Source: Cyanophora paradoxa (Eukaryota > Glaucocystophyceae > Cyanophorales > Cyanophoraceae). Taken from it: a DNA stretch of 64,000 nucleotides. The stretch is from assembly GCA_004431415.1 (NCBI GenBank), contig QPMI01000188.1, positions 1-64,000 on the forward strand, written 5' to 3'. Positions 22,328-33,369 of this stretch are shown piece after piece. A model generated the notes under the pieces. It was not told where the DNA came from. It did no database searches and was given only the letters and a program-made list of their open reading frames with translations. Position 1 is the stretch's first letter. The number at the start of each line of letters is the position of its first letter. Both the position numbers and the translations under genes were made by a program.

Positions 22328-22571
22328 GAGCTGCGGATCCTTGAAATACCGTAGTACTCCTGCGCATGCGCCGCGATGATGCGCGCTCGGAAATTCATCC
22401 TAATGTATCGTAGATTCACTGCCAGGCTGAGTCACCGCGAGCTTTACCAAGTTAGCAGTTTAACTTAGCACACCTAGGCCTCGTACCGTCGTTCGTGCGT
22501 CACGGCGTCACGGAACGGGTAACGTATACGTACCGCTCCCGGTGTCCAGGGCGGCTCGGTGTCCATCTGCG
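22328..22571 (-). pseudogene. Decayed third copy of the copy A/B gene (exon 1, intron 1, exon 2 edge)
   Basis: On the plus strand, TACTCCTGCGC, then GCGCTCGGAAATTCATCCT, then ATGT(C/A)TCGTAGAT match the exon 2 edge and intron 1 of copy B (12050-12095) in the same order. Exon 1 follows as CCAGGGCGGCTCGG plus GTCCATCTGCG. Exon 1 is split by about 40 bp between two copies of GTACCG, and the intron match is split by short insertions. No reading frame survives and exons 3 and 4 are absent. Confidence 0.7.
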
Positions 22572-23450
22572 AGGCTGCGCGGCTGCGCATGCACATGCGC
22601 AGCGAGAAGCGAGGTGCACGTCGTCACCGCCGGCGTCACGTCGATTCGCGCGCAATAAAATATAATCTTCAATTAAATCGAATCGGCCTTGTCAGTCTCA
22701 GAGTCTCGAGTCTCAGAGTCTGCATGCGCAGCTGCAGCCTGCAGGCTGCAGCTGGGCCGCCCGGCCGCGCCGGGCCCCCGGCCGGCCCCGGCGGCCCGCG
22801 GCGCGCCGGCGGGCCCGGGGAGGGCCGGGAGGCTGGGAGCCTGGGCCCGGCGCCCGGGGATCCGGACTCGCGATCGCGAGTCGCGATCCGGACTCGGGAT
22901 TCGGGAGTCGGGACTAGCTATAGGGCTGTGGTCGCTCGTTGTTGCTTCGCTCGCGAGGTTCTAGCGGCCGCTACCGTACGCGTAGTACGCTCGGCGTTTT
23001 CCGCCAGCGGCGCCTCCTCGCTTGGCGTTTTTTTGTGGCCGACAGGCGCCAAAAACAGCCCCACCCCGCTTTTTCCTCATCTGAAGGTCAACCTGGGTCC
23101 TTTTTCTGAGTCGCGACTCGCGACTCGCGATCGGGATTCGGGAGTCGGGACTCGGGAGTTGGGTCCGAATCGCCGAGCCGGGAATTCGAGCACTTCATTC
23201 AAAAAAGAGTGTGAGAGAGCTCGAGAGGCTCGAAATGGTGAAAGGAGGCGAGGGGTACTGTTCAAATCAACAGCGCCCTATACATAATAATTAAATGCAG
23301 CGCTCCCAAAAGAACATCTAATTGAATATTGCAATTGATGCTCGCGGTCGATCGTGAATCGCCAGGAGCTATAATTACATCACGCTGTCTATGGCTAAGC
23401 CTCCAGCAGTTGCCCCCAGGCCCCGGGCCGACATGGACAGCCTGGCAGCG

Positions 23451-26400
23451 CTAGCGGGGCGCGGCGCCGGCAGCTGCAGCGGAGATCTCCTTGGCGCGGC
23501 GAGCGAAGAGCATGTCGATCTCCCTGCGCGCCCGCTCGTCGGGCGCGCCCTCTTTCGCCTCCTCCACCAGCATCTCCACCTGCAGAGCATCGATATCAGG
23601 AAGGCGAGATTAAGGAGGCACCTGGCTTTATGTTAGCTCTATGTCTCGCGAGCTGGGCATGCGCAGACAGCTTTAATTTGCTTTAAATTTAATCATTGAA
23701 TTTGGCGCACCATGACATCCAGCGAGTCGAGTACAGTTTTCAGCGCGTCCTCCTCCCTTTTGCCCGCGTTCGGAATCTCATCCTTCAGCGTTTCCAGCAG
23801 GCGCCGCCGCAGAAAGCACTCCGGGCGGAGCACCAGCACGGGACCAGTGAGCGCTAGACGATGCAGCACGCGGTATCTGGGCAATCAACCGATTGAGAAT
23901 TTCAGTCCTTGTTCCACAAAGTAAATAAAAAATTCTAGAGCAGCAATTGCAACGTTTTAACGCTCACACTAGCCCGTCTGCTCTCAGAGCAAAGCGGCCA
24001 GCGAGCCACGCCATGGTTTCCTCCGGGCCCCACTTTAGCACCTGCGGTACGGTCAGCGAGGACACTATTTATACGCGAAGATTTAAAGCCAAATTCGAAA
24101 GGCGCGCCAAACCCGCGACTGGATTCAGAGCTAGCGCTGCGGGCGTTGCAGGCGCCACCTCCCCCGCCGCCGCGGATTCGAAGCCTCCGGCCGAGGGTGC
24201 AGCTGCAGATGACGGGAGCCCCGGCGCAGGCCCGGGCTGCGCTGACGCCTCGGGAGGTGCGGTCGTGGCCGTGGCGGGCGCCTCGAGATGCAGCGAAACG
24301 GATGGATCCAGAGCTCCAACGGGTACAGGTGCAGGGGCTGCAGCTGACGCCGTAAGCGCCGCGGATGTGGAGCTCGCGATCGATACCGCATGCGCATGTC
24401 CGGATCCGGCACTAGCGCTGTTGAAACTCGAGCTCGAGCTCGACGATGGAGCAGCAGCCGAGGCCGGCGGCGTCGAAGTCGACGTCGCATCAATATCGCG
24501 GCGGGAGCTCGAACCGCGTGTGCAGCCGGCCATGGGCGCCGTGGTCGTGGTTGTGGCCATGGGCGCATGCATCGATATCTCCGGACCGGCAGCCGCCTCC
24601 GGTTCCGCTGCCGATCGCAACGCGTACGACTCCGTGGCCGGCCGCGGCATGCCACAGGACCCGGAGCTGGAGTGACTGGCACGCCCCGAGCTAGAAGAAG
24701 GCTCACGATCGAGCCGTGCAGCAGGCCTTTCGATCCTCTGCTTCTTGGCGGGAGGCTTCTCCGGTCGTGGGCCGGGCTGATCGACGTCATCATCACGATC
24801 ACGATCAGCTCCAGCTGCGTGACGGGTCGAATTCGATATAAATAAACATGTACAGCATTAATCATCAGCGGCATCAGCGGTTCGCCGGGCGCGCTGACGC
24901 GCACCCGCGTCCTCACGATCGTCGTGGTTCTGCGCGATTTCAGAAAATTGCGAGGGATGTTGAGCGAGCAAGGATCTCATGATAATAATAAAGCGTGCGG
25001 GATTCGATTGCAAGCGCACCATCGGAGCCGGTGCCGCTCCCATATCCGCGAGAAATTTGCGGACAATCGGGAAGAGGACTACGGGATCCTTGCTCTTCGG
25101 CAGATTTGCTAAGAATGCAGCGCGCTGCAGCGCCTCGAAGAAATTCTCCTTTTTGTAATCTGCATTTGAAATCGATGCGGACGTGTATTATGATTACGTA
25201 AGCGTGCGATAGAAACCCCGCGTGATGCAAATTTGAAACGCACCGCTCTCCGGAAAGTTCAGCGATTGTTCTGTCAGCTTCGACGTGAAGCCCTGCGCCT
25301 TGTCGACCCGCATGCACGTAATTATGAAGCGATCGCGCAGCCGAGTAGAATTCTGCCCACCAGTCAGCCTCGCATTTTATATCTATACAGATATCGATCT
25401 AGAACTACGTATACAGCACAAATCGGCCATGCGCATGCACACCTCGAGCGTGTTAGAGACTGGCGTGGTGAAATGCTTGCCCCTCCAATTGAAGTAGCCA
25501 CTTGAAGAACGCGTACGCTTCCTGATCATGACCCGCATCCCTTTGTATCCACATCCTGCGGCGAATGTCAATGAATCAAATTCAAAGCTGCAGGAGGCTA
25601 ATTATAAAGCGCAAGTAATCTATAGGCTACCACGTGCACATTAATATTAGTACACGCATACGTGCGCACATACACGTATACACGCATATATATAGCGCTG
25701 CGCATGCGCGGCCGCAGGCGCGCCTTTTTCGACCCGACCGGAGCCATCGCGATCGCCGCTCTCCGAATCCAGCTGCACCTGAAGCTGCCGGCTCGAAGCG
25801 GCTATACGTCAATCTCTAAGAATTTGCACAAAGCTTCGGCGATATATACGCCTTAAGGCGTGCTCGATGAACGCACACAGTCGCGTATGAATTCGCGAAT
25901 CGCAGCGCGACGGCCTTCGTCTGTGGCGCTCTCGCGCTTGAGGCGCTCCTCCAGCTTGCCAGCCCCCAAATCGGCGTAGAACTGCTCCTTCTCGTACTCT
26001 GCACGGTCATAATTGTGTAAATGTAATGATGTCATATGGATGTGATGTTCTTTAAGTTGATGTGATGGATGGGGGAATGATTTCAAGTGAATATAGTTAA
26101 AATTGCGCCCTGCCGAAAACATAGACAGCTGCAGCGCTAGTGCAATGCATGCACACCAGACCGATCGAAGTTCAGCTTGTCGTCCGAAACGCAGTCCGAC
26201 TCGGGGATGCCCGCTTCTCTGTCGACGCGCTGACAGCAGATAATCGCTCGGTCGCGAAACCGGGCCGTTTCCTGCACACGCGCACGCGCATGCGCGCGAA
26301 CGATTGCGAGCAGTCAAACGATCGATATCGCGGTGTCGCAAAATAATAGATAAACGCGCGCTATAGCCAAAGGTTGGCGCGAACCTCAGCAGTTGCCGTT

Positions 26401-27602
26401 TGCACACAGAAGGAATGCTCGCGCCACAAAAAGCTCCCGCGCCAGCTGCCCTTCTTCCGTGTGACTCCGTGGAAGCCGGACGTGCTAGTGGTCTTTCGAC
26501 GCCGACCCCGCAACGTCGACGGACGACGAGCTCGAGGCTCGAGCTCCTCCTCTTCATTGTCGGAGCTCAAGTCGTCTTCATGATCAGATTTGGTGCTAGA
26601 TTCATCTCCGGATCCTCCGTCTCCTTCATCCGAGTCGTCTTCGTACTCGTCTTCTTCGTCTTCTCGAGCTCGCTCAGCGCCCTCGATCGTTTCATCGACA
26701 TCCAAGTCGATCGTCTCCTTCGTTGTAGGCTCCTGCGGCACGTACGTGCACCGATTGATATATTCCGTGCGCATGCATATGGTCAGATCTAGAGCTGCTC
26801 CTTGCGCATGCTATCGCGGACTAGTAATGTATCGCGCTATCGAATTCATAATATCGATCAGACCTGCGAAGGCGAATTTGAGTGGTACCGCTTGAAGAAG
26901 GCCAGCACTTTGTCGCGATAATCTTCGTCTACGGATAGATCTTCTGGGAGTTCGAGTTTATTCTCATTCAAAGCGACGTAGAACTTCTCTTCTGTGTACT
27001 CTGAAAGAAAGAAGCAAAAGTCAGCATGCATTTGGGCACATGCATTTGCATATCATTTGCACAGCGAGAGATGATAGATCGTGTAAATGTAGAAGAATTG
27101 GTTTCGAACCTGAAAGGGGATAATGACGAATGGAGTGCCGCAAGGGCTCCCATCCCGCCTTCTTGTCAACAAATCTGCATATGATCGCGAGGCGGTCCCG
27201 GATTCTGGTCGCTTCCTGTGCACGTGCACATGCGTGCAGAAGTGGTGAGCTCGAGTTCACGTGCACGTTTCAGATACTTGCGAAACGCGACTTGCAATCG
27301 GCGGCGCGGACCTCTTCCGTGTCGCCTGTCATCGTTATCTGTATATATATATGCATATTCAAAGCAAACTCAGCAAAACTCATCGCCCGCGATATCGATA
27401 TCGTGCACGTGGCATGAAAAAGATGACGCACGTCGCGCTGATGCCAGCTGAAACGAGCTTTGAAACGGCCATTACTCATCCGCGAGATACCAGGCCGCGT
27501 TGATATCGATGCTGCGCATGCTTGACCGGCCATAGCTGGCGCCCGCTGCGCCATGGAGCGGAGCTGACAGTCTGACCGCAAGCGCATGACCGCAAGCGTC
27601 AT
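23451..27602 (-). CDS. Three-AP2-domain DNA-binding protein with SAM-like C-terminus
   Basis: Three repeated modules, each split by introns at the same places: a first AP2 half, a second half, and a Tyr-rich exon. First halves: GISRMSNGRFKARFSW (27.45 kb), SGFHGVTRKKGSWRGSF (26.43 kb), GYKGMRVMIRKRTRSSSGYF (25.52 kb). Second halves after a phase-0 intron: EATRIRDRLAIICRFVDKKA, ETARFRDRAIICCQRVDREA, NSTRLRDRFIITCMRVDKAQ. Third exons after a phase-1 intron: EYTEEKFYVAL, EYEKEQFYADL, DYKKENFFEAL. An acidic Asp/Glu/Ser linker precedes AP2-2 (26550-26735). After AP2-3 come PPAKKQRIERP, a likely nuclear signal, and a long Ala/Ser/Thr/Pro linker. A SAM-like region follows (KWGPEETMAWLAG, then LALTGPVLVLRPECFLRRRL, 23.7-24.05 kb), then a tail ending AKEISAAAAGAAPR. 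Stop TAG is 23451-23453. The start is uncertain; 27602 is the edge of the first open exon. Probable nuclear transcription regulator. Confidence 0.75.
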
Positions 27603-28794
27603 GACCTTAAGCTTGGCAAGATGGAGTACGCACGCGTGCTTGCAGTTGTCGATATTCGATGGGCCGGGCCGAAGAGCTCGAGGTCGTTCTGAGACTCAGG
27701 GGCAACGCGAAGCACTGCCCTTCAAGGCGTAGGCTTATGAGCTTGCAATTGCCAGCCGCCTGCCACTAGCACGTGCACGCGGGGCTTGGCAACGTCCTCG
27801 AACCTAGGTCTAGATCTGCGCTACGATCGTGAACGCGGCGACTGCATTCGACCGATCGGGGCCGTGGCCGCGGCTGCGGTCCGGGCAGGGCGCCATATGC
27901 ATGTACATACTCGCGAGCGTGTGCATGTGCACCTGAGCAACTAGTTCTAGTACTAGTTCTGGAGCCAGGCCAAGGCTCAGCCAGCCCCGGCCCGGTCGAC
28001 GTCGAAGCCCGATCGCGATCGCGATCAGAATCTAGTATCTGCGGGTATGTCGTTCAAGGTCGCGCGACCGCGCGCGGCCGCTTCTAACGTTCAAGGTCGC
28101 GCGACGGGCATGCGCAACCGCGCGCGGCCGCGGCCGCGGCCGCGGCGCGGCGCGCGCGGCGCGGCCGGCGCGCGCCCGACCGCGCGCGCGGGGCCGGCCG
28201 CGGGCTGGAGCATCGACGTCGACATCGCTAGGGGAGGGCTTTGCATGCTAGCGAGGGGCTAGGGGGCGTCAGCGGATGGCCGTGCACGCGAGATCTAGAG
28301 CGCCCAGGTCGGCGCGTCGCTTGTGTGCAATGGCGACAGCTGACAATCACTCGCCCACACCACTAAGAACGCTTTGCAGCGTACGAGCCGAGCGCGGCTA
28401 CGATTCGGGCAGGCCTAGGGAGCCACATTCGCTTCGCACCGATCTTGCCAAGACGAGCGAAGACGGGCCTCCTCTCAGCGCTCGTGCGGCTTGCCTCGCT
28501 CCCCGCGGCTGCTGAGCGCTGATCAAGCTCCAAACAAGACTTGTCAAGAGGACCGGGGGGTAGACGCATAAACGACTTCACAACCCTCCACCCACTGATT
28601 GAGAGCATGCACGGCTTTGGGAGCCAGTGGCCTCGCCGCTCCCGGCCATCTCTCGAGCCTCTTGATCGCCCGGAGGCGCACGTGGCGGCGGTGATCTCCT
28701 TATTCCCCCGCAGCGCTCTCCTCGCCCCCTCACGCGCGTTCGCTTCGCCGGGCAGGTCGCGCCATTGCAGGCAGCGCAGGCAACCAGTGCGGGG
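27603..28794. other. Spacer between the AP2 gene and the F-box gene
   Basis: About 1.2 kb upstream of both genes (divergent). It contains a duplicated GTTCAAGGTCGCGCGAC block (28053 and about 28090), a (GCGGCC)n/(CGCG)n stretch at 28115-28200 and palindromic CTAGTTCTAGTACTAGTTCT at 27941-27960. No gene is supported. Confidence 0.5.
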
Positions 28795-29435
28795 ATGCTC
28801 CTCTCTTCCGCCCTCTTGGACATGGACAGCGTCAGCCCCGTCGCCCTCAACTTCGTGGCGCAGCCGCCTGCGAGCTCGGCCCCGCCTCTCTCGGGCGCGG
28901 ACGTGGCCGGGAGCAGCAGCGCCGGCAGCTTCAGCGCCGGGGGCAGCAGCGGCGCGGGCGGCTCTGGTTCGAATTCCTCCGGAGGCGCCACGGCAGCGAG
29001 CGGGGCGAAGCGGATGAGGCCGGACGCGCGGGACCGCGGGCGGATGCGGTCGACGCGCGCGCGGCGCCAGGCGCCCTGCAGCGCCGTCGAGACCGACGAG
29101 CCGGTCCGTCCGTTGGGCGCTCCTCTCGCGCCGCGCGGGTCCCGACGCCGCGCGCAGCGCAACTCGGAGTTTGACCTTTGGACGGCGCCGGCGCTCGAGG
29201 CGGCCCTGAGCGGCGTCCGCGCGGAGCCCGTCGCGCGCTCCGCCGACATCGAATCGGGCGACTCAGACTGCGACGCGGTGCGCACCTCGCGCCCGCCGCC
29301 CGCCGCTTGCCGAGGCCGACGGCCCCTGGCGCGCAGGTTGAGATCTCCCTCCGCGCCGAGCCCGCCTCGCCTTCCTCCGAAGTCTCCGTCCTCCGGCGCT
29401 CGCGCCCCGCCGCGTGGGCCCCGCCGCACCCGGCC

Positions 29436-29467
<32 letters not shown>

Positions 29468-31309
29468 CCGGCCGGCCCGAGCCACTTCGACGTGCTCCCA
29501 GACGCGCTGGTGCAGCGCATCTTCGCGTGCGTGGGGCCGCTGGCGTGCGGGCCCCTCGGCTGCGTCTCCCGCCGCTTCGCCAGCCTCCTGCGCGGCGTCG
29601 AGTGGGACCGCCTTGTCCTGGAGGCGAGCGCACTCCAGGCGCGCCGCTCCGCCCCGCCCCGCCCCGCCGCGCGTACCCCTCACAGGGGCGCACAGGGCGG
29701 GAGCCTGACAGCGATGAAGCGGGCCGCGGAGCGCGTGGCGTCGGGCCGCCTGAGCGGCGTCAAGCGCTTGATTGTGCGGATCGACGGGCGCTGCCCGTCG
29801 GTGGCGGGCCCCGGGGGCCGCCTGGAGCGGCCGGTGGGGGCGCGGCAGGCGGCGGCGCAGGCGGCGGCGCAGGCTGTGGATCTCCTCGCGGCCTGCGTGC
29901 GGCAGCCCCTCGAGTCCGTCTATCTCGAGCTCTTCGACTACCGTGCGGGCCCTTTCCTCTCCTTAATCAATTCTCCTCTCGCCTCCTCGGCGGCGCCGCG
30001 CCTCTGACCCGCCCCCCACGGCTCCTCAGCGACGGAGGAGGAGCAGCGGGCGGCGCGGGCGGCGGAGGTACTCCCCCTCGAGGAGCTGCTCCTGCGGGCG
30101 GCGCTGGCGCTCGCGCCCTGCGCCCCGCTCCGCGGCCTCGCCCTCTCGCACCTCTCCTCGGCCGTCGCCAACGCCGCCCTCCCGCCCGCCCGCTGGCGCA
30201 AGGCCCTCTCGCTCCTCCCCGCCCTCGAGTCCCTCCAGCTGCCGCGGACGCTGCAGCTGACGCCGGCGCACGCGGCGGCGGCGGCCGCCTCGCTGCCGCG
30301 CCTGCAGACCCTGGATGTGCACCTCTCGCAGGCGCCGGCGGCCGGCGAGACGCTCGCGGCCCTCGCCGCCCTGCCGGACCTTAGGGACCTCCGCCTCGCC
30401 GCCGGCCCCCGCGACGGCGCGGCGGCCCTCGGGAGGGCCTCGCCGCCCTCGCCGCCGGCCCCGCCGGCGCCTCCCTCCGCCGGGTCGACCTCGCGGGCTC
30501 GCCTGCGCCGTGCCGGCCCCCGGCCTGGCCGCCCTGGGCCGCCTCGCCCGCCTCGAGACCCTCTCGCTGCGGCTGGACCCCGCGAGCGGCCAGGCGGCCT
30601 CGGCCCTGGGGCGGCCCACCGCCCTCCGTGACCTCTCCCTCGCCCTCTGCGTGCCTGCCTCGGGCGACGGCGCCGCCGAGCCGCTCGCCGCCCTCGCCGG
30701 CGCCGTCGCCGCCGCCCCCGCCCTCCGCGCCCTCGACCTCACAATCATGGTACCCCGCTCGCCCTTGTTCCCGCCTTCGCCCCTGGCCTCTCACGCCGCC
30801 GCCCCGCCGCAGGGTGCGACGGAGTACGACCGGGCGGCCTTGAACTGGGAGGCGGCTGCGGCGCTCGCGGGGGCCGCCCGCGGCTGCCTGCGCCGCTGGT
30901 CGGCCTCGGTGCGGGGCGTCCCCTCGCCGGCCGCCCTCGCCGCCCTCGCCGCCTGCTCGTCCCTCCAGGAGGCCCGCCCCGCCCCGCCCGTCCTCCGCCC
31001 TCCAGCCCGCCCGCCTGACGGACGGGCGGCAGGCTCGGCTGCGGATGCGGGTGGAGGACGAGCTCGACATCGCCCCGCTCGCCGCCCTCGGCGCCCTCCT
31101 CGCCCCGGGCCGCCGGCCCCGTGCGCCCCGCGCCCCGCACGCCCTCCATTCCCCCGCCTTCGCATTTCTCACGCTCGCTCGCGGGCGCAGCGGCGCGGCT
31201 GGTGCTGCACGTGGACGCCCCGCCGGCGACGGCGCGCCCCGCCGTGCACATCCTCCGCCGCTGGCTCCCCGCCGCTGCCGTCAACGGGCCCCCGGGCTCC
31301 AACATTTGA
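28795..31309 (+). CDS. F-box / leucine-rich-repeat protein 1
   Basis: ATG 28795 starts a low-complexity Ser/Gly/Ala N-terminus (MLLSSALLDMDSVSPVALNF), then a basic stretch. An F-box follows at 29490-29625: FDVLPDALVQRIFACVGPL, then CVSRRF, then WDRLVLEAS. Such boxes bind Skp1 in SCF ubiquitin ligases. Later exons are leucine-rich repeats: PLEELLLRAALALAPC (30080), LPRLQTLDVHLSQAP (30300), LARLETLSLRLDPASG (30550), ALRALDLTIM (30730). The last exon reads AARLVLHVDAPPATARPAV and ends PPGSNI before TGA 31307-31309. An intron with a GTACCCC donor is visible at 30748-30810. Single-base frame changes at about 30432 and 30508 break LRRs without a splice site. The architecture matches the second F-box gene at 59.2-61.4 kb, a diverged paralog. 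The substrate is unknown. Confidence 0.75.
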
Positions 31310-31551
31310 TCTCACCAACCCCGCCTGCCCCCCCCGCGCCGGCGGACCCCCGTGCTCTTCCCTCCTCCCACGGCTCCCCTCCCCGCGAAACGTGTAAGGC
31401 GGCCAGAAAGGCGTACAGGGCAAGTCAAACGCGTAAAAAATCGCATTAACTCAACTCTCTAAACAAGCGCGGGGCCGCCGGCCCAAGGGACGGGGCCGGG
31501 GCCCTGGCTGCCGGCCGGGCGCGGGCCGGGGTCTAAGGGAGCCTCGAGGCC

Positions 31552-32532
31552 TCACAGGTAGGCGAGGGTCTCGTCGGCCTCCACCTCGAACAGCTGCGGC
31601 GAAAGGCCTCAGCGGCGGCCATGGGCGGGGCGGGGCTGGGGTCGGTCTGACCTCGGCGTCGGCGGCGGTGTCGACCTCTGCGAGAGCGCGGGCGGGCGCC
31701 GGCGGTCAGATTTGATCGCTCGGGCTCGGACAGCGCAAGCGTTGCAATTGGCGGGCCGGCGCCGGGCGGACCGACGGCGTCGGCGGCGGCGACGGCGACG
31801 AACTCCTCGCCGTCGATGCCGGCCAGAGCCTCGTTCACCTGCTGCGCGTCCGCCTCCTGCGCGCGCGGGGCCGTGCGAGTGAGCGCCGGCGACGCGGGCA
31901 GGCTTCAGCGTTGGGAGGGTCCGGGGCAGGTTGGACCTCCTGCTTGAAGATGCCGCCGCGCGACTTGTACACGTTGCAGAGCTGCGAGTGCGGGCGATCG
32001 GCCGGGCCGCGCGCGGGCGGGCGGGCGCGGGCGCGCCGCATGCGCACCTGCTTGTAGCTCTTCACGAAGTAGGCAGCGTCGTCGTCCGGCATCTCCTCGA
32101 ACTTGAAATAGTTGCAGATCGAGGTGCTGCGCGCATCACAGGTACGTTGGTGGCCGGAGGAGGGCGGAAGCCGTTTTCGGAAATCCCGGTCAGTTAAGAC
32201 TATTTCGGCCCAGCCAGGGCGCCGCGGGGAGGCCCGAAAAACAGAGAACGAGTCATTTCGGATCGAAGAAACACAAGTGCGCACTCGCCGTCCAAGATGC
32301 GGTCGGCGTACTCAGCGAGCGTCTTCTCCCTGTCGAAGGCTCGGCGACAGGGACGAGCGGGGAAGGTGGAGAACGCACAGATCGGCGGGGGTGTCGATCA
32401 GCTGCGGATCGGAAACGCAGCCGGTCAGCCGGAGACGCAAGCAACAAACGTAACGCTCCGCACCTCCTCCTTGCACGGTCCGTATTCCTTCGCGGGCGAG
32501 TAGACAGAGGGGATGTCGCACGGGTTAGACAT
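31552..32532 (-). CDS. Small conserved-looking acidic protein, unknown function
   Basis: Several tiny exons join in frame to a protein of roughly 130 residues. ATG 32532 gives MSNPCDIPSVYSPAKEYGPC, then FDREKTLAEYADRILDG (32290-32345), TSICNYFKFEEMPDDDAAYF (32050-32135), LCNVYKSRGGIFKQE (31938-31985), EADAQQVNEALAGIDGEEF (31770-31860), VDTAADAE (about 31655) and LFEVEADETLAYL before TGA 31552-31554. Splice phases agree where checked (exon 2 to 3, GA|C). No signal peptide or membrane segment. I do not recognise the family; the ordered Cys and Tyr residues and clean splicing argue that it is a real gene. Confidence 0.65.
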
Positions 32533-33369
32533 GTTGACGTTGGATTGGACGTGCGGGCGAGTTTCCTGGTCCCTGAACGAGGCGTCTGTACCCCGGTTGG
32601 TTGGGTAGAGCAAATACGGCATCACCTTTCGGCCTGCTTCCTGGCAACTTCCGGGCTTTCAAGAAAAGCTTGTAGAGTGCAGCTTAGTTCTGTTGCGTTC
32701 CGACCAATCCCGATCGAATCGACTTCGAGCTCGAGCCCGCCGTGCTGGGGACACGCGCCGATCCCTTTGAATTCTCGTATTTCATCAGTTGGCTACGAAC
32801 TGCTAGCTGGACATCTTCTGGGCCGCCGCGCCCTCGAAGGCTCGACCGAGCAAGCTTAAGCCGCCGAAGCGCCAGCTCATGCAATAGCGGAGCGAGTCCC
32901 GGACCCTGGCCGCGAAGCGCAGCGCTGCGAATCCAGACACGTTGGAAGCTAGTGCGTGCGAAGAGCTGCGCGCGCGATGAAGAGCGGTGAGTGGCAGCTC
33001 GATCGACCACAACCCCGGCCCGCGAGCTGCTGACCGACTCGCAGCTGATGCGCGGGGCGGAGCGGGCGTACTCGCCGAGGCACTGGAGCGGGTCAAGGCC
33101 GGGCCGCCGCGTCGGACCACGCTGGCCGTGCAGTCTTCGCCCTTCACGCGCTCGCGCTCCCCGTCCAAGTGCGCGCGCCCCGCCCCGCCCTGCCCGCGCG
33201 CGGCAGCTCTCGCACGTGGCGCCGGCTGAGCGTGATCCCGGTGCGGGCAGGTCGCCGAAGCCGGCGGGGCGGGGCCGGCGCGCGTCGGCCGACTCGTCTG
33301 CGGCTAGCAGCCTAGCCGGCTCGCCGGGCGGCTCGCGCCCCGAGAGCCACGCAGGGCTCGGGCCCGGCA
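32533..33369. other. Divergent spacer
   Basis: Lies between the start of the small acidic gene (-) and the LRR gene (+). Long open frames here on both strands are compositional; no domain, RNA or repeat is recognisable. A shared or bidirectional promoter is plausible but no specific element is identified. Confidence 0.4.

Larger units (their letters stand above)
19166..23450. other. Gene-free 4.3-kb repeat block
   Basis: Between the secreted-protein gene and the AP2 gene I see no complete gene. The block holds the SINE/MITE-like insertion (19845-19972), palindromic GTAC-rich sequence (20170-20345), a GC-rich island (20520-20870) with orphan open frames, GGGAGTCGGGACTCGG simple repeats (21090-21170, 22880-22920, 23105-23165), a segmental duplication (21221-22169) and the decayed third copy of the copy A/B gene. 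Confidence 0.65.
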
